NCBI GenBank assembly: GCA_945948775.1
Contig: CAMFCK010000017.1
Location: 1 to 9,179 of the forward strand
Direction of reading: 5' to 3'
From: an uncultured Clostridia bacterium
GTDB lineage: Bacteria; Bacillota; Clostridia; UBA1381
DNA: 9,179 nucleotides
The first letter of the stretch is position 1. Every line of letters starts with the position of its first letter. The position numbers and the translations under genes were made by a program. Below, piece after piece: positions 5,501 to 9,179 of this stretch. The notes below the pieces were generated by a model. The model searched no databases and was not told where the DNA came from. It saw only the letters and a list, made by a program, of their open reading frames with translations.

Positions 5501-7531
5501 ATGAGTATAAAAACGGCAAAAACCGCCGGCTTCTGCTATGGCGTCAAGCGTGCGGTGGACGAGGTTTACCGGCTTGTAAACGAAGGTGAAAAGATAGGCA
5601 CCCTCGGTGAGCTTATCCATAATCATACCGTAATAGACGATCTTGAAAAAAAGGGAGTGCGGGTATATAACAGTCCTGACGAGGCAGAGCCGGACAGAAG
5701 AGTTGTAATCCGTACTCACGGAGTAAAAAAAGCGGTTGTGGACGAGATCGAAAGCCGCGGATTGCTTTGCACCGATTTGACCTGTCCGTTTGTGGCAAAA
5801 ATTCATAGAATCGTACATGAACATCACAGCAAGGGTTATTCCATAATTATAATCGGTGACAAAAATCATCCGGAAGTGATTGGGATAAACGGCTGGTGCG
5901 ATGACAGCGCGTTCATAACTTATGACGAAAATTGCGTTTTGCCCCAAAATATGACCGAAAAACCGGTTTGCGTTGTGGCACAAACCACAATAAATAAAGA
6001 AATATTTGTTAAAATCGTACAAATTATTAAAAACACTTGCAAAACAGTAGTGGTTTTTGATACAATATGTAATGCGACTAAGGATAGGCAGGAGGAAGCG
6101 GCAGCTCTTTCGGCAGAGAGTGACGTTATGTTTGTCATCGGCGGAAGAAAAAGCTCTAATACAGCAAAGCTTTTTGAAATCGCAAAGGCAAACTGTCCCG
6201 AAGCCTACTTTATCGAAACCTGCGCCGACATTCCAAAGGGCGTGGATTTAAAAAATAAAAAGATAGGTATTACGGCGGGTGCGTGTACACCGGGATGTAT
6301 TATCGAGGAGGTTTTTACAACGATGGACGAAAAATTGACAAACGAAGAGTCTTTCGCTGAGCTGTTTGCTCAATCTGAAAGCAAGACCTTGAACAACGGA
6401 GATATTGTTGACGCAACAGTAGTTGAAATCCGTAATAATGAGGTTATCGTTGACCTTGGCGGTTTCAAGTATAACGGTCAGTTGGCTGCCGATCAGCTGA
6501 GTGATGATCCGTATGCAAAGGTTGAGGATTTGGTTAAGCCCGGTGATGAGATTAAGGTTTACGTTGTCGGAGTTAATGACGCTGAGGGCAAGGTTGTTCT
6601 CTCAAGAAAGAAGCTTGTTGCAATGGAAAACTGGAACAAGATGAAGGAGGCTTATGAGAACAATCAGATTCTTGACGCTAAGATTATCAAAACGGTTAAG
6701 GGCGGCGTTATTGCTTTGGTAGACCAGACTCAGGTGTTTGTTCCCGCAAGACATGCAGCTCTGAGATTTGTTCAGGATTTGGAAACATTGCTCAATACTA
6801 ACGTAAGACTCAGATTGATTGATATGGACGAGCGTAAAAAGCGTTTTGTGGGTTCTGTCCGTTCGGTTCTTGAAGAGGAAAAGAAGGCTGTTGAGGATGC
6901 TTTTTGGGCTTCTGCCGAGGTCGGAAAAGAGTATACAGGCGCTGTTAAATCGTTAACAAGCTTCGGTGCATTTGTTGATTTGGGCGGCGTAGACGGTCTT
7001 GTTCACATATCCGAGCTTTCATGGAATAAGATTAAGCATCCGTCGGAAATCGTCAAAGAGGGCGACGTTATTACTGTTTACATCAAGGATCTTAATCCCG
7101 AAACAAAGAAAATATCGCTTGGCTATAAGAAGGCTGAGGATAATCCTTGGGTTATCGCAAAGGCTAAGTATAATGTCGGCGATGTTGTAAAGTGCAAGGT
7201 AGTAAGAATAATGCCGTTCGGCGCATTCTGTGAGCTTATGCCGAATGTTGACGGTCTTATTCACATTTCGCAGATTGCTGACCGCAGAATCGGTAAGCCT
7301 GAGGACGTTCTTTCGATTGGCGAAGAAGTTGAAGCTAAAATCACGGCTATCGATTGGGACGCAAACAAGATAAGTCTTTCCATCAGAGCTTTAATTGCTC
7401 CGCCTGCCGAGGAGCAGAAGCAAGCTCAGGAAGAACAGCCCGAGGCAAAGCCTGAGGTTGTTTCGGCTGAGGATGAGCCTGTTGATATAGAAAAGTATAT
7501 CGCAGAGAATCCGGCTGAAGACGAGGAGTAA
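5501..7531 (+). CDS. ispH: Bifunctional IspH (HMBPP reductase) / 30S ribosomal protein S1 fusion
   Basis: This 676-residue fusion joins two known families, as in many Clostridia. Residues 1-272 are IspH, the iron-sulfur enzyme for the last step of the MEP isoprenoid pathway. Cluster cysteines are Cys12 (GFCYGV), Cys95 (LTCPF) and Cys190 (DTICNATKDRQ). Active-site residues are His40, His73, His123, Glu125 (HPEV) and Ser218-Asn220 (KSSN). Cys262 replaces the diphosphate-binding serine (Ser269 in E. coli). Residues 298-629 carry four S1 RNA-binding repeats, about 298-371, 387-455, 475-543 and 558-629. The last two have the classic FGAF...VDGL(V/I)HIS core. An acidic tail ends the protein. ATG 5501 has the better spacing from AAGGTG; ATG 5498 overlaps the plsC stop by one base. 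Codon use shifts in the S1 half. A transcription terminator follows. Confidence 0.95.
   Translation: MSIKTAKTAGFCYGVKRAVDEVYRLVNEGEKIGTLGELIHNHTVIDDLEKKGVRVYNSPDEAEPDRRVVIRTHGVKKAVVDEIESRGLLCTDLTCPFVAKIHRIVHEHHSKGYSIIIIGDKNHPEVIGINGWCDDSAFITYDENCVLPQNMTEKPVCVVAQTTINKEIFVKIVQIIKNTCKTVVVFDTICNATKDRQEEAAALSAESDVMFVIGGRKSSNTAKLFEIAKANCPEAYFIETCADIPKGVDLKNKKIGITAGACTPGCIIEEVFTTMDEKLTNEESFAELFAQSESKTLNNGDIVDATVVEIRNNEVIVDLGGFKYNGQLAADQLSDDPYAKVEDLVKPGDEIKVYVVGVNDAEGKVVLSRKKLVAMENWNKMKEAYENNQILDAKIIKTVKGGVIALVDQTQVFVPARHAALRFVQDLETLLNTNVRLRLIDMDERKKRFVGSVRSVLEEEKKAVEDAFWASAEVGKEYTGAVKSLTSFGAFVDLGGVDGLVHISELSWNKIKHPSEIVKEGDVITVYIKDLNPETKKISLGYKKAEDNPWVIAKAKYNVGDVVKCKVVRIMPFGAFCELMPNVDGLIHISQIADRRIGKPEDVLSIGEEVEAKITAIDWDANKISLSIRALIAPPAEEQKQAQEEQPEAKPEVVSAEDEPVDIEKYIAENPAEDEE
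6037..6066 (+). promoter_or_regulatory. Candidate internal promoter within ispH, ahead of the S1 half
   Basis: TTGCAA (6037-6042, 4 of 6 consensus bases) is followed after 18 bases by TACAAT (6061-6066, 5 of 6). It lies in a visibly AT-rich stretch (about 5935-6070) of an otherwise mixed-composition gene, about 260 bases ahead of a strong internal ribosome binding site and in-frame ATG at the start of the S1 part. Function is inferred. The pattern would suit separate transcription of ribosomal protein S1. Confidence 0.4.
6305..6325 (+). promoter_or_regulatory. Internal ribosome binding site and ATG at the IspH/S1 junction
   Basis: GAGGAGGT at 6305-6312 is a near-perfect Shine-Dalgarno sequence, and 11 bases later comes an in-frame ATG (6323, Met275). 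Initiation here would give a free S1 protein of 402 residues beginning MDEKLTNEESFAEL, which resembles the N-terminus of stand-alone S1 proteins. The caution is that GAG GAG GTT also encodes the conserved IspH residues EEV, so the site may be a by-product of coding constraint. Confidence 0.45.
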
Positions 7532-7560
7532 GCAAAAGGCTGCTTGTAATGCATACAACG

Positions 7561-7621
7561 GGGAACTGCTGCAAAAGGAGGCATATACGCCAAGCCTTTC
7601 CAAACGGCAGCTCCCTTTTTT
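7561..7621 (+). terminator. Rho-independent terminator after ispH/rpsA
   Basis: An 11-position stem pairs 7561-7571 with 7605-7615, with one A-C mismatch and one G-T wobble, and is followed directly by six T residues (7616-7621). The interior is also paired: AAAGG (7574-7578) with CCTTT (7595-7599), and GGC (7580-7582) with GCC (7589-7591) around the loop ATATAC. This makes a long segmented hairpin. It begins 29 bases after the S1 stop codon and should end the upstream transcript. The stem and T-run are read directly from the sequence. Confidence 0.85.
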
Positions 7622-7632
7622 GCGTGTGTTTG

Positions 7633-7648
7633 GAAAATTTGTATTTTC
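7633..7648. repeat. Inverted repeat upstream of the eutS promoter
   Basis: GAAAAT and ATTTTC are perfect inverted copies separated by TTGT, about 27 bases before the -35 element of the eutS promoter. A 10-base palindrome, CAAAATTTTG, also lies at 7678-7687, straddling the end of the -35 box and the spacer. Both could be operator sites. With such AT-rich sequence, chance symmetry is a real alternative. Confidence 0.3.
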
Positions 7649-7674
7649 AGAACATAAAAATTGAGCTGTAGGTC

Positions 7675-7703
7675 TTGCAAAATTTTGAGAATACTGATAT
7701 AAT
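7675..7703 (+). promoter_or_regulatory. Strong extended -10 promoter for eutS-eutP
   Basis: TTGCAA (7675-7680) and a perfect TATAAT (7698-7703) are spaced by 17 bases, with TG at 7695-7696 giving the extended -10 form TGATATAAT. The eutS start is 31 bases after the -10 box. It lies downstream of the ispH/rpsA terminator, in AT-rich non-coding sequence, so it very likely starts an independent transcript. The shape fits the vegetative sigma factor. No riboswitch or antiterminator of the usual ethanolamine type was recognised in the short leader. Confidence 0.8.
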
Positions 7704-7734
7704 ATTATTAATAATGGTATTTTGGAGGCGGCAT

Positions 7735-8118
7735 ATGGATATAACAGACGCTATTATGAAAAACGGCGATGCAAAGCTGCGTATAATACAGGAGCTTGTT
7801 CCCGGTAAGCAGATTACGCTTGCGCATATAATAGCCAGCCCCGATCCGACGCTTTATCAGAAGCTTGGTCTTAATCCGGAGCTTGATTATAACCGCGCGG
7901 CAATCGGCATAATAACAATGAGCCCTGCGGAAACTGCGGTTATCGCGGCTGATATTGCAATGAAAACAGCCAATATAGACCTTGGCTTTGTTGACCGTTT
8001 CAGCGGCACGCTTATTATTACCGGACTTGTAGCCGATACAGAGACAGCTGTTAAGGCAGTTTGCGAATATGCAAAGAATGTTCTCGGATTTGCAGTTTGC
8101 GACTGTACCAGGACATAA
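7735..8118 (+). CDS. eutS: Bacterial microcompartment shell protein, EutS/PduU type
   Basis: This 127-residue protein belongs to the circularly permuted single-BMC-domain family (EutS, PduU), whose hexamers form facets of ethanolamine or propanediol microcompartment shells. Recognised segments are RIIQELVPGKQITLAHIIA at 16-34, AAIGIITMSPAETAVIAADIA at 55-75, and DLGFVDRFSGTLIITG at 82-97. These follow the order and spacing of EutS. The N-terminus has about 10 extra residues compared with short EutS proteins. The start is ATG at 7735, six bases after GGAGG. The stop overlaps the next start in TAATG, so translation of the pair is coupled. No other shell protein, ammonia-lyase or aldehyde dehydrogenase gene is nearby, so the compartment type, or whether one exists, cannot be judged here. 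Confidence 0.88.
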   Translation: MDITDAIMKNGDAKLRIIQELVPGKQITLAHIIASPDPTLYQKLGLNPELDYNRAAIGIITMSPAETAVIAADIAMKTANIDLGFVDRFSGTLIITGLVADTETAVKAVCEYAKNVLGFAVCDCTRT

Positions 8119-8585
8119 TGAAAAAGCTTATTCTTGTAGGACGCAGCGAATGCGGCAAGACTTCGCTTATTCAGGCGCTTCGCGGCGAGCCGATAGTCTA
8201 TAGGAAAACGCAGTATGTGAATAATTTTGATATACTTATTGACACGCCGGGTGAATACTGTGAAAGCAGAAGCCTTGGCGCTGCGCTCGCGATGTATACC
8301 TTTGAGGCAAGAGTGGTTGCGCTTTTAGCAAGCGCAGTTGAACCGTACTCCCTTTATTCTCCCGCTGTTGCGCCGCTTGCAAACCGTCCAGTCATAGGAA
8401 TTGTTACAAAAATTGATTCTCCGTATGCAGATCCCGAACAGGCAAAGCGCTGGCTTCTGCTTGCCGGGTGTGAAAAGGTGTTTTTTGTTTCTTCCAAGAC
8501 GGGTGAGGGCGTTTGGCAGATTCTTGAATATCTTCGTGAGGACGGCGATGTTATGCCGTGGGAACAGGCACAGGACAATAATTAA
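8118..8585 (+). CDS. eutP: EutP/PduV family microcompartment-associated GTPase
   Basis: This 155-residue protein is a small P-loop NTPase of the EutP/PduV family found in ethanolamine and propanediol compartment operons. The P-loop is GRSECGKT at 8-15, KTQ at 30-32 fits the switch I region, DTPGEY at 42-47 is the family G3 motif, TKID at 97-100 is the G4 motif, and SSKTGEG at 125-131 fits G5. PduV is linked to compartment positioning, and Salmonella EutP has been reported to have acetate kinase activity, so the role in this organism is open. The start ATG overlaps the eutS stop by one base, with AGGA just upstream. An upstream in-frame extension overlaps eutS and is not favoured. Length is normal. 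It is followed 24 bases later by the broken ireB. Confidence 0.88.
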   Translation: MKKLILVGRSECGKTSLIQALRGEPIVYRKTQYVNNFDILIDTPGEYCESRSLGAALAMYTFEARVVALLASAVEPYSLYSPAVAPLANRPVIGIVTKIDSPYADPEQAKRWLLLAGCEKVFFVSSKTGEGVWQILEYLREDGDVMPWEQAQDNN

Positions 8586-8609
8586 TTATATAACAGGTAT
8601 GAGGTGATT

Positions 8610-8851
8610 ATGATGGACACAAACGATACTTTGAAGTGGAAAATAGAAATTGATAAGGCGCAGGAGGTCAGGGACATCGTTGCGGGAGTGTATGACGCGC
8701 TTAAGGTCAAGGGCTATGACCCGATAAGCCAAATCGTCGGATATATTTTATCCGGATCACAAGCTATAACGGAGCGCGCAGCAGAATAGTACGAGTTGAG
8801 CGTGATGAGCTTTTAGAGGAGCTTGTAAAGAACTATATCAATGCTTTGTAA
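8610..8851 (+). pseudogene. ireB: IreB family (UPF0297) protein gene, broken by an apparent 13-base deletion
   Basis: IreB is a small protein of about 85-90 residues in Firmicutes, a phosphorylated target of the PASTA kinase IreK in Enterococcus, where it affects cell-wall stress and cephalosporin resistance. The first half reads normally: NDTLKW near the phosphorylated threonines, then VYDALKVKGYDPISQIVGYILSG ending at 8756. The family continues with D-P-x-Y-I-T, but here the frame departs and stops at TAG 8787-8789. The expected C-terminus is present in another frame from 8756: ITSYNGARSRIVRVERDELL, then EELVKNYINAL, ending at TAA 8849-8851. The four residues D-P-x-Y plus one base are missing, a net loss of 13 bases. 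Rejoined with them it would be 84 residues. The start is ATG 8610 or 8613 after GAGGTG. An intact read-through product cannot be made, so only a 59-residue truncated form is possible. Confidence 0.85.
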
Positions 8852-8868
8852 GAACGCAGGAGGCAAAT

Positions 8869-9179
8869 ATGATTGATTTTCATTCACATATCCTGCCCGG
8901 AATTGACGATGGAGCTAAAGACGTGCGAATGTCTATAGCGATGCTGAAAAATGCAATGAGGGACGGTATTGATACAATTGTTTCTACTTCTCATATTTAT
9001 ATCGAGGAGGAAGGAGATATAAGCGAATTCCTTGAGCGCAGAAGCTATGCCAGCGAACTTCTTGCAAAGGTAATGAGGGAGGACGGCGGTGAGTTCCCTG
9101 ATATCAGGCTTGGCTGCGAGGTACACCTGAAGCCGCATATTACCAATTATGATTCGCTGAAAAAGCTTGTCATTGAGGG
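8869..9179 (+). CDS. CpsB/CapC family PHP-type tyrosine phosphatase, N-terminal part (3' truncated by window)
   Basis: An open frame runs from ATG 8869 off the right edge (103 complete codons). It begins MIDFHSHILPGIDDGAKD, the N-terminus of the CpsB/CapC/YwqE family of manganese-dependent PHP phosphatases, which dephosphorylate tyrosine kinases controlling capsule and exopolysaccharide synthesis. Metal-binding candidates are the DFHSH histidines (His5, His7) and Asp13-Asp14, with further conserved positions in STSHIY (54-59) and LGCEVHL (about 97-103 of the full protein start region). AGGAGG at 8858-8863 stands five bases before the ATG. It begins 17 bases after the last codon of the broken ireB. 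The usual partner genes, a tyrosine kinase, its modulator and glycosyltransferases, would be expected beyond the window if this is a polysaccharide locus. Confidence 0.88.
   Translation, partial: MIDFHSHILPGIDDGAKDVRMSIAMLKNAMRDGIDTIVSTSHIYIEEEGDISEFLERRSYASELLAKVMREDGGEFPDIRLGCEVHLKPHITNYDSLKKLVIE

Noticed and set aside
5417..6022. Long minus-strand open frame (about 200 codons) opposite plsC/ispH.
   Set aside because: It lies entirely opposite well-supported coding sequence, and its translation shows no recognisable domain.
7633..7650. GAAAATTTGTATTTTCAG translates to ENLYFQ, the TEV protease recognition site often used in cloning vectors.
   Set aside because: The flanks are natural AT-rich intergenic sequence between a terminator and a promoter, with no vector-like features. 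The reading frame containing it runs through the terminator, so it is most likely coincidence.
7549..7671. A 40-codon open frame starting MHTTGNCCKRR after the S1 gene.
   Set aside because: It passes through the terminator hairpin and T-run, has no clear ribosome binding site and resembles no family I know.
7675..7734. An upstream TTG at 7675 as the eutS start.
   Set aside because: It overlaps the -35 box and promoter. The ATG at 7735 has GGAGG at ideal spacing and matches the family N-terminus.
8061..8117. An N-terminal extension of EutP beginning at an upstream ATG.
   Set aside because: It overlaps eutS coding sequence in another frame, and the P-loop family begins MKKLILVG at 8118.

Overview
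The window comes from a low-to-moderate GC Gram-positive anaerobe, most likely a clostridium (Bacillota, Clostridia). The evidence is a fused IspH-ribosomal protein S1 gene, which is typical of Clostridia, the order cmk-plsC-ispH/rpsA, an AroH-type chorismate mutase, an IreB-family reading frame and a CpsB-type PHP phosphatase. Ribosome binding sites are strong AGGAGG-like sequences with tight, sometimes 1-base overlapping, gene junctions. All recognised genes are on the + strand. No tRNA, rRNA, CRISPR array or insertion sequence was seen, and no gene-free stretch exceeds 300 bases (the longest is 7532-7734).

Layout. (1) 1-2606: the 3' end of uvrC, then a PgeF/YlmD purine nucleoside phosphorylase, then a lone family 5 solute-binding lipoprotein whose start codon is in doubt. 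(2) 2617-7531: a housekeeping run containing an HI0933-type flavoprotein, aroH, cmk, plsC and the ispH/rpsA fusion. A consensus-like promoter inside the flavoprotein gene could drive aroH onward. A second one inside ispH, followed by a strong internal ribosome binding site and ATG, could yield free S1. A long hairpin with six T residues (7561-7621) closes this unit. (3) 7675-8585: a strong extended -10 promoter, then a microcompartment shell protein of the EutS/PduU type and an EutP/PduV-type GTPase, with no other compartment genes in view. (4) 8610-8851: an ireB gene broken by an apparent 13-base deletion. (5) 8869-end: the start of a CpsB/CapC-family phosphatase gene.

The genes mostly serve core metabolism: DNA repair, nucleotide salvage, aromatic amino acids, phospholipid and isoprenoid precursors, and translation. 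The accessory part is the two-gene eutS-eutP unit placed between the S1 terminator and the damaged ireB. No wholly new multi-gene system is evident. The points most worth following are the broken ireB, the orphan shell-protein/GTPase pair, the gene-within-gene arrangement for S1, the IspH serine-to-cysteine change and the missing conventional start of the binding lipoprotein.
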